Shown one piece after another: positions 1 to 8,704 of a DNA stretch of 64,000 bases; the first letter of the stretch is position 1; every line of letters begins with the position of its first letter. Location of the stretch: positions 1 to 64,000 of the forward strand of contig NZ_JAVCAP010000001.1 of assembly GCF_030769565.1 (NCBI RefSeq), written 5' to 3'. A program made the position numbers and the translations under genes. The notes under the pieces are model-generated. The model did not search any database, was not told where the DNA came from, and worked only from the letters and a program-made list of their open reading frames with translations. This DNA comes from Methylophilus aquaticus. Lineage in GTDB: Bacteria; Pseudomonadota; Gammaproteobacteria; Burkholderiales; Methylophilaceae.

Positions 1-117
1 GCGTGGGTTCTTCGGGTACGTTTCATTGCTTTCTTTCTCTGCTTTCTGCCGCCTATCGGCTGCAAGGTTAAGCAAGAATATCACTTAAAACACTGTCCAG
101 TTTTCCGGGTCCACCTC
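1..117. mobile_element. possible end of an insertion sequence (left edge)
   Basis: A short frame ending in TAA at 69-71 is followed by an IS-end-like stretch at about 92-116, TGTCCAGTTTTCCGGG followed by TCCACCT. This resembles the terminal repeat and transposase tail of an IS3-type element lying mostly outside the window. The partner repeat cannot be seen, so the call rests on resemblance only. If right, it explains why the next gene has no normal start. Confidence 0.25.
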
Positions 118-225
118 TGTGCTCTAGCGGGTGGCTCGGAAATTGCACCTGCTAGATATCAGTTTGCTATCCAAGCCAACAATCTAGGAAGTGCTGAAAA
201 AGGTGCGGTATGCGTATTTGAAACG

Positions 226-693
226 TTGGATAAAGTCTCGCCAGATGAACAACAGAACATCGCTATCTATGAAGAGGTTACTGGATCACAAAAAGACATG
301 ACTGTACAAGAGTATACCCATAGTACATTTCAGCAAATACACTCAAGATTGGAGAACGCACAGTCTAAAGTGTCATTGCTTGCACCCGATATTGATAAGC
401 TAAAATTAGCTTTACAAAGGGATAAAGATAATAAGCCTCCTTCTTCGGATGATGAGACAGCAGCTCAAGAATTCATAGATAAAAAAATTAACGAAGAAAT
501 CGAAAGACAAAAAGGGAGTAATAATTTTATGGCCAAGGTCACATCATGGAAACAAACTGCAAAGATCAAGGTAGCAGGTGCAACCTATACTCAAGATGAG
601 GTGAATCAGAAGAACAAAGATGGAGATATAGCTTTGCAAAATATCAAAGCTAAATTTGATGTTTGCATTCAATCAGTGGCAAATGCTATTTGA
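226..693 (+). CDS. hypothetical protein, probably 5'-truncated
   Basis: I do not recognise this protein. The annotated start is a TTG at 226, but the same frame is open to the window edge and looks coding from about 118, so the real gene probably began further left and lost its 5' end. The 155 visible residues are hydrophilic and rich in K, E, D and Q, with helical, possibly coiled-coil stretches (about residues 30-70 and 80-100). There is no signal peptide or membrane segment. It lies upstream of the nuclease-domain gene on the same strand, separated by about 145 bases. The AT-rich base composition differs from the housekeeping genes and suggests acquired DNA. Confidence 0.45.
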   Translation: MDKVSPDEQQNIAIYEEVTGSQKDMTVQEYTHSTFQQIHSRLENAQSKVSLLAPDIDKLKLALQRDKDNKPPSSDDETAAQEFIDKKINEEIERQKGSNNFMAKVTSWKQTAKIKVAGATYTQDEVNQKNKDGDIALQNIKAKFDVCIQSVANAI

Positions 694-838
694 GTAAGTG
701 ATTCCAAAACAATTGTTCAAATTAAAAAATCGACTTTATTAAAAAAGCAGCAAAATTGATCGTAATTGATCTTAGCGAGAGAGGAAAGATCAGTAAGACT
801 TAATCATTGCAGTAACCTTCTTGCCAGGAAATTAGAGG

Positions 839-1477
839 ATGATATTCACACCCGATCAAGCGAAGAATTTAGAAGTTTTACAAAAGGAACTTCAAAGTAT
901 TTCGACTAAAGTATTTGAGGAGTTGGTCGCAGGCTTGATTTCAGAAATATTGCAGATCGGAGTGTCTGTAGCAAAATCTGGATTTCAACATGGTGCTGAC
1001 GCGGGTACAGCAGGTCGTCAAGGGAGGAACCTCCGTATCGAGTGTAAGAGATATCAGGATAAAACCTCGTTAAAAGATAGGGAGTTACTTGGAGAAATTG
1101 ATCATGCATTAAAACGGGATGCTTCACTTGAAGCATGGATTCTTGCTTCCACCCGAGATGTTCCAGAGCAGCTTGAAAACGATCTTTTCGAAAAAGCATT
1201 AGATGTTGGTCTTCCAATCATCATAATTGATTGGAAGAGCGATTATTTTAATGCAATGGCAGCTCTGTGTTGCGTCTCTTGGCAGTTAGTTGGAGATAAA
1301 GTATCTCCAAAGGCCGCGTCTGCAGTACAGTCAATATCTGATCTTGCTGGTGAGGCTATATACAAGCTAAAAAAAGATTTTGAGAGTTGGTACATTGGTT
1401 ATCCAACTTTGTTAAATCTTTCTCGGAAGAAACTGATTGAAGTTTGGAGTGACGAGAGAGAGAGTCTGTCGCTTTGA
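839..1477 (+). pseudogene. PD-(D/E)XK (Mrr-like) nuclease domain, gene truncated by an IS
   Basis: The N-terminal part looks like an Mrr-type restriction endonuclease fold. There is an early helix (FEELVAGLI, about residues 26-34), then a Gly-rich stretch with Asp54 (HGADAG), then the E-x-K motif Glu68-Cys-Lys70. A second strand-rich region (about 97-130, AWILASTRDVP) follows. The tail, about 180-208 (FESWYIGYP to VWSDERES), resembles the linker that in STAND-NTPase defence proteins (Avs type) joins such a nuclease to the ATPase module; this is recognition, not a search result. The stop codon TGA at 1475-1477 is the first three bases of the inserted IS, so the original protein was longer. What remains is a nuclease domain without its likely sensor/ATPase part. 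Confidence 0.6.
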
Positions 1478-1527
1478 CCTGCCCCCAAAAACCATACCAT
1501 TTTTAAGTTAGCAAAGTCCGTTAAAAA

Positions 1528-2307
1528 TCATTTTGCATGCCTTAATTTCTGGGCGTAAATTGCTGGCGGAATCCTGCCACAACTACTGTGAGGTCGAACT
1601 TCATTGTAGTCCTGTCGCCACAGCGCAATTGTCTTTCTCGCTTGTGCGAGTGTCTCAAACCATTGCTCGTTTAAACACTCATCACGGAATTTACCATTGA
1701 ACGATTCAATGTAGGCATTCTGCGTGGGTTTACCTGGCTGAATCAATAAATGCTCAATCCCATGGGTATGCATCCAAGCCATGAATGCCCGACTGGTGAA
1801 TTCCGGTCCACCATCTGTTCTAATCGCTTTGGGAAATCCTCTGAACCTGGCCGCCTGTTCCAATACTCTGGTCACGTACAGTCCGCCAATGCCGTGGTCT
1901 ACTGCAATATCAACACACTCATGTGTCTTGTCATCTGCAATTGTTAGACATTTAAGCTTTCTGCCATTGGCCAGACTGTCCATGACAAAGTCAATACTCC
2001 ATACCTGATTAGGGGCATCAGGCACCAGCAATTCAGCACGTTCAGTGACAGGACGCTTTGCTTTCTTACGGCGCTTAACGCCGAGTTTTTGCTCTGTATA
2101 CAAGCGATAAATACGCTTGTGATTGACTGTAACGCCTTGGAATCGCAGTAGGTCGTGAATACGTCGATAACCAAAGCGGCGACGCTGATGAGCAATTACC
2201 TTGATACGCTCACGTAACTCAGCTGTTTGATGCGAATCCTGTGGCGTGTCACGCCAGCTGGATCTGGATAACCCCACTAAACGACAAGCACGCCGTTCTG
2301 ACAGCAT
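1528..2307 (-). CDS. IS3-family transposase OrfB (DDE integrase core)
   Basis: 259 residues from the first ATG; the frame is open further upstream into the end of orfA, as expected for -1 frameshifting. An HTH_21-like segment covers about residues 20-75, followed by the rve integrase catalytic core. Catalytic acidic residues are visible: Asp in VWSIDFVMD, Asp in IRTDGGPEF and Glu in AYIESFNGKFRDE. The C-terminus has the common YNEVRPHSS motif. The frame is intact, so the element may still be active. Confidence 0.9.
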   Translation of the reverse strand: MLSERRACRLVGLSRSSWRDTPQDSHQTAELRERIKVIAHQRRRFGYRRIHDLLRFQGVTVNHKRIYRLYTEQKLGVKRRKKAKRPVTERAELLVPDAPNQVWSIDFVMDSLANGRKLKCLTIADDKTHECVDIAVDHGIGGLYVTRVLEQAARFRGFPKAIRTDGGPEFTSRAFMAWMHTHGIEHLLIQPGKPTQNAYIESFNGKFRDECLNEQWFETLAQARKTIALWRQDYNEVRPHSSCGRIPPAIYAQKLRHAK

Positions 2308-2354
2308 CTGAGCATCCAGAATGCGCTGTATGCCATCACGTTTCGCTTGTGGGG

Positions 2355-2630
2355 CTAGCGCTTTACCCCAAAGGCAACCTTCAGTGCTGCCATATCCAAA
2401 TGCGCTTCTGCCAGCAATTTCTTAAGCTCCGAGTTCTCTCGCTCAAGTGCTCTGAGCCGTTGCGCCTCAGTCGCCTCCATGCCGCCAAACTTGGCACGCC
2501 ACTTATAGAACGTAGCATCACTGAAGCCACCTCGACGACAAATGTCAGTCACTGGTGCGCCAGCTTCTGCTTCCTTCAAAAAACCAATAATTTGCTCTTC
2601 GGTAAATCTGCTCTTCTTCATTACATCCAC
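2355..2630 (-). CDS. IS3-family transposase OrfA
   Basis: A 91-residue DNA-binding subunit. The start MKKSRFTEEQIIGFL and the helix-turn-helix around residues 20-48 (DICRRGGFSDATFYKW) are typical of IS407-group OrfA. A leucine-rich coiled coil follows at about 57-78 (ALERENSELKKLLAEA). The stop TAG lies just after the codons for VAFGVKR. OrfB is open in the -1 frame through this stop, so a programmed -1 frameshift would give the fused OrfAB transposase. No classic A6G slippery run is visible, and I could not fix the shift site. Confidence 0.88.
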   Translation of the reverse strand: MDVMKKSRFTEEQIIGFLKEAEAGAPVTDICRRGGFSDATFYKWRAKFGGMEATEAQRLRALERENSELKKLLAEAHLDMAALKVAFGVKR

Positions 2631-2686
2631 TCCATTGAGTGGACTTTACTAACTTTTAATTGGTAGGGCAAACGGGGAGCAGGTCA

Positions 2687-2857
2687 AAAGATATCTATGA
2701 GCTAACATCTGAATCTGAATTTCAACAAACAAAGCTCTTAAATTGGAAACTGAACAACAGTGCTTTCAAAAATACGATAAAGAAACGGGAAGAAAAATTA
2801 GACAGAACCTACCTTGGATTTGATTTGCCAGATGGTTTAGGTTACTGGTTGCACTAA
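2687..2857 (+). pseudogene. orphan 3' reading frame right of the IS
   Basis: Just beyond the right IS end a frame runs 56 codons to a stop at 2855-2857 (begins KDIYELTSES, ends GLGYWLH). It is in frame with the truncated nuclease gene if the IS is removed base for base, so it could be the original 3' end of that gene. It could equally be an unrelated fragment brought next to it by a deletion. I do not recognise the sequence. Its composition is like the flanking AT-rich accessory DNA. Confidence 0.35.
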
Positions 2858-3079
2858 TCATGGACTCTATGTTTTTCTGGTTCCCACAGGTAGTCAGTAT
2901 TGTTAATTAAAATGGCAATAATGGCGATTTCAAGCTTTTTATTTACATTTTTTAATATATGTATAGATAAATATATGAATATTTTAACTATTTCAATGGT
3001 TAAAGTTTATTGCATGTAGTTTATGGTGAATATAACCATTTTAGACTCACAATATTACTAATTGTAAATATAGATTGAA

Positions 3080-3112
3080 TAAGGCCCTGTTTTTACAGGG
3101 CCTTTTTATTGA
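3080..3112. terminator. bidirectional rho-independent terminator
   Basis: Stem AAGGCCCTG / CAGGGCCTT with a short loop, followed by TTTTT on the plus strand and an A/T-rich tract on the other side. It lies about 13 bases downstream of the ettA stop on the minus strand and faces the end of the accessory region. The 260 bases to its left (2858-3080) are AT-rich with no gene I can support. Confidence 0.8.
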
Positions 3113-3124
3113 TAAGTGTTGCTG

Positions 3125-4789
3125 TTATCGCGTAATCGGTTTGTAACGTATACGTTTAGGCTTGGCCGCCTCTTCTCCAAGACGTTTTTTCTTGTCGGCT
3201 TCGTATTCTTGGTAGTTACCATTGAAGAAGGTCCACTGTGAATCGCCCTCGGCCGCCAGAATATGCGTCGCAATTCTGTCCAGGAACCAGCGGTCATGCG
3301 AGGTTACCAGCACGCAACCAGAAAACTCTAGCAGAGCATCTTCCAGCGCACGCAGGGTTTCCACATCCAGGTCGTTAGAAGGTTCATCCAGCAGCAACAC
3401 ATTCGCCCCGGAAATCAATGTTTTGGCCAAGTGCAGGCGACCACGCTCACCTCCCGACAACTGGCCAACGACTTTCTGCTGGTCGCCACCCTTGAAGTTA
3501 AAACGGCCGATATAGGCACGGCTCGGCATCTCGAATTTACCGACAGAGAGGATATCCAGACCACCAGAAATCACTTCGAATACGGTTTTATCGTTATCCA
3601 AACCATCACGGGTTTGATCAACTGCGGCAAGCTTGACCGTGAGACCCATCACAATCTCGCCACTATCAGGCTGCTCTTTGCCCTGTAGCATTCGGAACAG
3701 GGTAGATTTACCCGCACCGTTGGGACCGATCACGCCAACAATCGCACCCGGCGGCACACTGAATGTCAGGTTATCAATCAGCAGGCGGTCACCAAACCCT
3801 TTGGACACGCCGTTAAATTCTATGACCTGATTGCCCAGACGTTCGCCTGGCGGGATAAAGATTTCCTGGGTTTCGTTGCGACGCTGGTATTCGAGGCTGG
3901 ACATTTCTTCGTAGCGGGCCAAACGGGCCTTGCTCTTGCTCTGACGGGCTTTGGCGCCCTGGCGTACCCATTCCAGCTCCTGCTTCATGGCTTTGCGGTG
4001 AGCGTCTTCCTGTTTTTGCTCCTGGGCCAGACGGTCTTCTTTCTGCTCCAGCCAGCTGGAATAGTTGCCTTTCCATGGAATGCCCTCGCCACGGTCCAGC
4101 TCTAAAATCCACTCGGCGGCATTGTCAAGGAAGTAGCGGTCATGGGTGACCGCAACGACTGTACCGGGGAATCGCACCAGGAACTGTTCCAGCCACTCTA
4201 CAGACTCTGCATCCAAATGGTTGGTCGGCTCATCGAGCAACAACATGTCAGGTTTGGACAATAACAATTTACACAGCGCAACACGGCGCTTTTCACCGCC
4301 CGACAGCGGACCAATTTTGGCCTCCCACGGCGGTAAGCGCAGCGCATCCGCGGCAATTTCCAGCTGCTGCTCGGTATCACTGCCGCTGGTGGTGAGGATG
4401 TTTTCGTATTTGGCCTGTTCTTCGGCCAGCTTATCAAAATCAGCATCCGGCTCAGCATAGGCAGCATAGATTTCTTCCAGCTTTTGCTTGGCCTCCATCA
4501 CGGCACCGAGGGCGCTTTCCACTTCTTCACGCACGGTTTTATCGGCATCCAGTTGTGGTTCCTGTGGCAGGTAACCAATCGTCATATTAGGTTGCCATTG
4601 CACTTCGCCTTCGTATTCTTTGTCAGCACCGGCCATAATGCGCAACACTGTTGACTTGCCTGAACCATTTAGCCCGAGCAGACCAATTTTTGCACCAGGG
4701 AAAAAGGACAGGGAAATATTTTTGATAATTTGCCGTTTGGGTGGCACGATTTTGCTCACGCGGAGCATGGACATGACATATTGCGCCAT
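3125..4789 (-). CDS. ettA: energy-dependent translational throttle protein EttA (ABC-F ATPase)
   Basis: An ABC-F protein of 554 residues that binds the ribosomal E site and gates entry into elongation according to the ATP/ADP ratio. It is cytoplasmic, without membrane segments. Two ABC cassettes are visible: Walker A GLNGSGKST near the N-terminus and GPNGAGKST in the second half. Signatures are LSGGEKRR and LSGGERGR; Walker B segments are LLLDEPTNHLD and LLLDEPSNDLD. Between them lies the charged linker (roughly residues 240-305) that contacts tRNA. I start it at the ATG giving MAQYV, the family start, preceded by GAGAA; a GTG five codons upstream is less likely. Monocistronic, ending at a good terminator. 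Confidence 0.95.
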   Translation of the reverse strand: MAQYVMSMLRVSKIVPPKRQIIKNISLSFFPGAKIGLLGLNGSGKSTVLRIMAGADKEYEGEVQWQPNMTIGYLPQEPQLDADKTVREEVESALGAVMEAKQKLEEIYAAYAEPDADFDKLAEEQAKYENILTTSGSDTEQQLEIAADALRLPPWEAKIGPLSGGEKRRVALCKLLLSKPDMLLLDEPTNHLDAESVEWLEQFLVRFPGTVVAVTHDRYFLDNAAEWILELDRGEGIPWKGNYSSWLEQKEDRLAQEQKQEDAHRKAMKQELEWVRQGAKARQSKSKARLARYEEMSSLEYQRRNETQEIFIPPGERLGNQVIEFNGVSKGFGDRLLIDNLTFSVPPGAIVGVIGPNGAGKSTLFRMLQGKEQPDSGEIVMGLTVKLAAVDQTRDGLDNDKTVFEVISGGLDILSVGKFEMPSRAYIGRFNFKGGDQQKVVGQLSGGERGRLHLAKTLISGANVLLLDEPSNDLDVETLRALEDALLEFSGCVLVTSHDRWFLDRIATHILAAEGDSQWTFFNGNYQEYEADKKKRLGEEAAKPKRIRYKPITR

Positions 4790-4945
4790 AAGATTCTCAA
4801 TCACCTAACATACAAAAAATGTATTTTAACCCATATCCGGATTGTCGACTTGAGCACACTGATGGCATCCGCGTAACTTGCCATGCAACCTTTAAAATGA
4901 AAGACAGAGATCTTATCTCCAGGCTCGGGGACTATTGGACAGCAA

Positions 4946-4974
4946 TAAAAAAGGGCCCTCAGGCCCTTTTTTAT
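4946..4974 (-). terminator. rho-independent terminator after hsp20
   Basis: Stem AAGGGCC / GGCCCTT with a three- to four-base loop and A/T tracts on both sides, about 10 bases after the stop of the small heat shock gene. The symmetry would let it work in both directions, which also insulates the ettA promoter region. Confidence 0.8.
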
Positions 4975-4984
4975 CTAAAGCAGT

Positions 4985-5440
4985 TTAAGCTGCTTTTTGC
5001 TCAATCAAGGTGGGGTTTACCTGGATGCCGATTTCTATTTTGCGTGGTTTCAGGGCTTCAGGTAGTTCCCTGACCAACGCAATAGTGAGCAGGCCATGTT
5101 CAAGCTGTGCACCAGTCACTTTGACGTGGTCGGCCAGCTGAAACTTGTGCTCAAAATCACGGGTGGCTATGCCACGATGCAGGAAGGTGGCTTCCTGTTC
5201 TTTTTTTGCTTTGCGGCCTGTGACACGCAAGGTTTGCTGTTCGCTCTCGATTTCCAGCTCAGCCTCGTTAAAACCGGCGACCGCCATGATAATTTTGTAA
5301 GCGTTTTCATCCACCAGTTCGATGTTATAGGGTGGGTAGCTTAATTCGTTTTCGTTTCTTTGCACATCATTCAGCATTTTGGCTAAACGATCAAAGCCAA
5401 TGGCAGTGCGATACAGTGGAGTTAAATCATAATGACGCAT
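4985..5440 (-). CDS. small heat shock protein, Hsp20/IbpA family
   Basis: An ATP-independent holdase chaperone that binds unfolding proteins in the cytoplasm and hands them to DnaK/ClpB. At 151 residues it matches the IbpA/HspH class. The N-terminal arm (YDLTPLYRTAIGFDRL) is IbpA-like. The alpha-crystallin domain runs from about residue 38 (YNIELVDENAYKI) to about 125, with the conserved A-x-x-x-n-G-x-L element seen as AQLEHGLLTIAL. The C-terminal tail has the I-x-I/V-type anchor (IEIGIQV). It is expressed alone. A sigma32-like promoter and a structured 5' UTR precede it (see the separate entries). Confidence 0.93.
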   Translation of the reverse strand: MRHYDLTPLYRTAIGFDRLAKMLNDVQRNENELSYPPYNIELVDENAYKIIMAVAGFNEAELEIESEQQTLRVTGRKAKKEQEATFLHRGIATRDFEHKFQLADHVKVTGAQLEHGLLTIALVRELPEALKPRKIEIGIQVNPTLIEQKAA

Positions 5441-5505
5441 AGGTTTATCCTTTCAAAAATAAGCGATGAACTTTTACAGACCTCGAGTTGCAAGCATCTG
5501 TAGTT
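5441..5505 (-). promoter_or_regulatory. possible ROSE-like RNA thermometer in the hsp20 5' UTR
   Basis: The short leader can fold into two hairpins. The upstream one has the outer stem ACAGA/TCTGT (5476-5501). The one next to the start (5447-5467) pairs ATCGCTT with AAAGGAT, so it hides the Shine-Dalgarno (AAGGA, about 7 bases before ATG). UCGCU opposite the AGGA is the U(U/C)GCU feature of ROSE elements, which control small heat shock genes in proteobacteria. The pairing contains the expected mismatches (G opposite G). This was read by eye; no folding was computed. Confidence 0.5.
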
Positions 5506-5508
5506 TTA

Positions 5509-5537
5509 ATATTTGATCATCGTTTTATTTTTTCAAG
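5509..5537 (-). promoter_or_regulatory. sigma32-like heat shock promoter
   Basis: On the minus strand a perfect CTTGAAA (5531-5537) matches the sigma32 -35 element. Fourteen bases on is CAAATATT (5509-5516), a partial match to the CCCCATNT -10 element. Spacing and distance to hsp20 (transcript start near 5502, leader about 60 bases) fit. It overlaps the end region of the upstream EAL-HDOD gene. Confidence 0.55.
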
Positions 5538-5540
5538 TCC

Positions 5541-6755
5541 CTACAAGCCTAACGTTTCTGTCCAGGCCAAAGCGTCAATATGGCACTGGTTTATCTGGTT
5601 AGGGTTAAGTTGTAATAACTCGGCAAGTTTTACTATTTCTACGCTATTGTTATCCTCACAGGCTTCAGTTAACTGCAAGAAAGGGCCAAATACACCTGTA
5701 CGATATAGCAACGCGTCTGCAATCGGTTCGGGTAATTGCAGCTTTTCCAGCGCCTGCTCCATTGGCATTTTCAAGATCACATCAAGCAATGAAAATACGC
5801 CCACTACAAACAAATTGTCTTTATCCTTTTTTTCAAAAAGTGCCTCGCCCAGCAACTCGGTCAAACGGCCACGAATAATCGATGTTTTCATCAATGCAGA
5901 CGAGGTCGAATTATCGCCAGCCGTCACCATGAGTAATGTCAACCATCGATAAAGCTGGTTACGTCCCAGTATGGTCAATGCATGCCCAATCGATTGCACT
6001 TCGCAGGACAAACCAAAGCCGACGGAATTGATATATCTGAGTAACTTGTAGCTGAGTGTCGTATCACGCTTGAACCCGTTTTCAATCACACGGTTTTCAG
6101 CATCCTGGCTGACCAGATTGAGTAAGCTCAGCACCCCCTCAAAACTTGGGTTGATCACTTTAACGCTGATATTTTCTGGCTTTGCATAAAAATTACCCTG
6201 GAAATACCTGTAACCAGCTTCTTGCAATTCGGCAAATTGATTTCTGGACTCAATGCCTTCAGCAATAAGCGGACGCTGGATGGCCTGGTATTTTTTTAAC
6301 CAAGCACTGGCTTGCGCATTGTTAACGTCGCGCATATCAATTTTAATAAAATCTGCGACTGCTATCAGTGGCGCAAGGTGTTCATATTGCTGTGGATTGT
6401 CGAGCGCAATTTTGAATTTGGCTGCTTTAAGCATTTCACAACGGGCAATAATATCTGGTGTCACCTTTGTTTGACGCATAATTTGCAGCACCGTTTTATC
6501 CGCAGGCATTAGCTCAATAAACGCCATATTGAGCATGACATGATCGACATGAATAAATGCAATCTGTTGACCAAGCACCCATTGCTCCTGTATGCCATCC
6601 AAGGTTGCGGACAATATTTTGGCACAAGACTCTACGTCTTCTTCCGACAGGTTTCTACTGTCATCCGTTTGGCTGCTGAAGAAAAACTCATAGCCAACTA
6701 TCTGCTGCTTGGCATTGACTACAGGCCGCCGGCTAATAATGCTGTGTTGTGACAT
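5541..6755 (-). CDS. EAL-HDOD domain signalling protein (YuxH-like)
   Basis: 404 residues. The N-terminal half is a degenerate EAL domain of the YuxH type: the usual E-A-L is replaced (IVGYEFFF at about 17-26), so c-di-GMP hydrolysis is unlikely. The C-terminal half (about 205-400) is an HDOD domain (FEGVLSLLNLVSQD, YKLLRYINSVGF, HALTILGRNQLYRWL), a non-catalytic HD relative found in signalling proteins. No membrane segments. It is likely an adaptor in stress or motility regulation, but the partner is unknown. It is a single gene between glmS and hsp20, with a terminator separating it from glmS. Confidence 0.85.
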   Translation of the reverse strand: MSQHSIISRRPVVNAKQQIVGYEFFFSSQTDDSRNLSEEDVESCAKILSATLDGIQEQWVLGQQIAFIHVDHVMLNMAFIELMPADKTVLQIMRQTKVTPDIIARCEMLKAAKFKIALDNPQQYEHLAPLIAVADFIKIDMRDVNNAQASAWLKKYQAIQRPLIAEGIESRNQFAELQEAGYRYFQGNFYAKPENISVKVINPSFEGVLSLLNLVSQDAENRVIENGFKRDTTLSYKLLRYINSVGFGLSCEVQSIGHALTILGRNQLYRWLTLLMVTAGDNSTSSALMKTSIIRGRLTELLGEALFEKKDKDNLFVVGVFSLLDVILKMPMEQALEKLQLPEPIADALLYRTGVFGPFLQLTEACEDNNSVEIVKLAELLQLNPNQINQCHIDALAWTETLGL

Positions 6756-6820
6756 AGCTGTGATCCAAAGATTTTTTACCGGTTATCAGTGTAATTGCGT
6801 AGCGCAGAGTTCTTAACGAA

Positions 6821-6850
6821 AATAAACCCCCGTTTTACCGGGGGTTTATC
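6821..6850 (-). terminator. rho-independent terminator after glmS
   Basis: Stem AAACCCCCG / CGGGGGTTT around a TTTTAC loop, about 12 bases beyond the glmS stop. On the minus strand a T-rich run (TTATT) follows. It separates glmUS from the EAL-HDOD gene. Confidence 0.8.
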
Positions 6851-6861
6851 ACAATTGACTA

Positions 6862-8697
6862 TTATTCTACTGTCACGCTTTTAGCCAGATTTCTGGGTTT
6901 ATCAACATCAGTCCCTTTAAGCAGGGCCGCATGATAAGCCAGCAACTGCACCGGAATCACATGCAGGATGGGCGAAAGCACGCCAACGTGGCGTGGTGTA
7001 CGAATCACATGTACCCCTTCAGAGGCATTAAAATGACTATCCGCATCTGCAAATACAAAGAGCTGACCACCGCGCGCTTTGACTTCCTGCATGTTGGATT
7101 TTACTTTTTCCAGCAGGACATCATTGGGTGCAATCACAACCACCGGCATATTGCTGTCGACCAGTGCGAGTGGTCCATGCTTGAGTTCACCGGCCGGATA
7201 GGCTTCAGCATGGATGTAAGAAATCTCTTTTAATTTAAGTGCACCCTCCATCGCGATCGGGAAATGCACCCCGCGACCAAGAAACAAGGCATGTTCCTTG
7301 TCGCCAAACTGTTTAGCCCATTCTCGAATTTGTGGTTCAAGGTTCAAGGCAATTTGTACGCTGCCGGTCACTTGTCGCAAGTCGCTCAAATAAGCCAGCT
7401 CTTGGGCAGGGGACAGTAAACCGCGTTCTTTTGCCAACGTCACTGCCAACACAAAGAGCGCAATTAATTGCGTCGTAAATGCCTTTGTACTGGCAACGCC
7501 AATCTCGGCACCTGCACGGGTATAAAACACCAGGGATGAGGCACGTGGAATAGCACTTTCCTGCACGTTACAAATGGCGAGGCTATGCGTGTGACCCAGC
7601 TTCTGTGCATGCTTGAGTGCTTCCATGGTGTCCAGGGTTTCACCGGATTGTGAAATGGTCACGATCAGCTGTTTTGGATTCGGTACGGACTCACGATAAC
7701 GATATTCACTGGCAATTTCCACCGAGGTGGGTATTCTGGCAATACTCTCCAGCCAGTATTTTGCGGTCAAGCCTGCGTAATAACTGGTGCCTGCAGCCAG
7801 TATCAATACGCTGTCTATCTGACTGAAAATATCTGCGGCCTCAACACCGAACAGTTCTGTTCTGAATGCGCCATCATCAATCAGTGCTTCAATCGTATCG
7901 CTGATTGCACGCGGTTGCTCGTGAATTTCTTTCTGCATAAAGTGGTTATAAGGGCCCAATTCAAGGGAAGCCAGTGAGACATCACTCAGGTGCTCTTTAC
8001 GCTCGACTACTTGCAGTGTTTTATCATAAATGACGACGCCGGCCGAAGTTAAACTCGCCACATCGCCATCTTCCAGATAAATCACTCTACGGGTGGCTGA
8101 CAATACAGCCGAAACATCTGAAGCGACAAAGTTTTCGCCATCACCCAGTCCTATCAGTAAAGGACATCCCAGTCTGGCTACCACCATTTGTGTCGGGTTT
8201 TCCAATGCGATCACGCTAATGGCATAAGCACCTGTCAATTCGCTGATGGTTAATTTAACCGCTTGCAACAAATCCCGTGTTTGCTGATAGTAGTAATGCA
8301 CAAGATGCGCAATCACTTCAGTGTCAGTTTGTGAGTGAAACGCATAGCCGAGTGCTGTCAGACGATCGCGTTGCTCATCGTGATTCTCGATAATGCCGTT
8401 ATGCACGACTGCAATTTGCGGGTTGTCTTGTGTGGGCGATACATGCGGATGTGCATTCTGCTCGGTGACTCCACCATGCGTCGCCCAGCGTGTATGTCCA
8501 ATACCAATGAAGCTCGACAAACCTTGCGCTTTGCGCTCCAGTTCGGCAACGCGGCCGACCGCACGTACACGTTCAATCTGTTGGTTGAGCACGGCGATTC
8601 CGGCGGAATCATAACCACGGTACTCCAGCCTGCTCAGGCCTTCTATCAGGATAGGGACAATATTTCTTTGCGCAATTGCGCCTACAATGCCACACAT
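6862..8697 (-). CDS. glmS: glutamine--fructose-6-phosphate aminotransferase (isomerizing)
   Basis: Makes glucosamine-6-phosphate from fructose-6-phosphate and glutamine, the first step to UDP-GlcNAc for peptidoglycan and LPS. 611 residues, full length. The N-terminal glutaminase starts MCGIVGA, with Cys2 the nucleophile after Met removal; it contains TRWATHG and the NGIIENHDE loop. Two SIS isomerase domains follow (about residues 285-425 and 455-600), with [17 protein letters not shown] and the C-terminal [13 protein letters not shown], the normal family end. It is downstream of glmU with only 7 bases between them, so the two genes of the pathway are co-transcribed. No glmS ribozyme is visible. 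Confidence 0.97.
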   Translation of the reverse strand: MCGIVGAIAQRNIVPILIEGLSRLEYRGYDSAGIAVLNQQIERVRAVGRVAELERKAQGLSSFIGIGHTRWATHGGVTEQNAHPHVSPTQDNPQIAVVHNGIIENHDEQRDRLTALGYAFHSQTDTEVIAHLVHYYYQQTRDLLQAVKLTISELTGAYAISVIALENPTQMVVARLGCPLLIGLGDGENFVASDVSAVLSATRRVIYLEDGDVASLTSAGVVIYDKTLQVVERKEHLSDVSLASLELGPYNHFMQKEIHEQPRAISDTIEALIDDGAFRTELFGVEAADIFSQIDSVLILAAGTSYYAGLTAKYWLESIARIPTSVEIASEYRYRESVPNPKQLIVTISQSGETLDTMEALKHAQKLGHTHSLAICNVQESAIPRASSLVFYTRAGAEIGVASTKAFTTQLIALFVLAVTLAKERGLLSPAQELAYLSDLRQVTGSVQIALNLEPQIREWAKQFGDKEHALFLGRGVHFPIAMEGALKLKEISYIHAEAYPAGELKHGPLALVDSNMPVVVIAPNDVLLEKVKSNMQEVKARGGQLFVFADADSHFNASEGVHVIRTPRHVGVLSPILHVIPVQLLAYHAALLKGTDVDKPRNLAKSVTVE

Positions 8698-8704
8698 GAT
8701 TTAT

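Larger units (their letters stand above)
1475..2686 (-). mobile_element. IS3-family insertion sequence, IS407-like group
   Basis: An apparently complete element of about 1.2 kb. Its ends are imperfect inverted repeats: the left end begins TGACCTGCCCCC at 1475 and the right end, read on the minus strand, begins TGACCTGCTCCCC at 2686. Both ends share a further inner block, AAGTTAG followed by AAAGTCC. It encodes an orfA and an orfB in the -1 frame relative to each other, the normal arrangement for this family. No target-site duplication is visible: the flanks are GCTT on the left and AAAG on the right, so the ends may have been rearranged after insertion. It interrupts the nuclease-domain gene. 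Confidence 0.88.

Noticed and set aside
906-1217. Minus-strand frame inside the nuclease-domain gene
   Set aside because: It is opposite a frame with clear nuclease motifs and has no family resemblance or RBS.
1944-2195. Second minus-strand frame inside the IS
   Set aside because: Shadow of the transposase OrfB.
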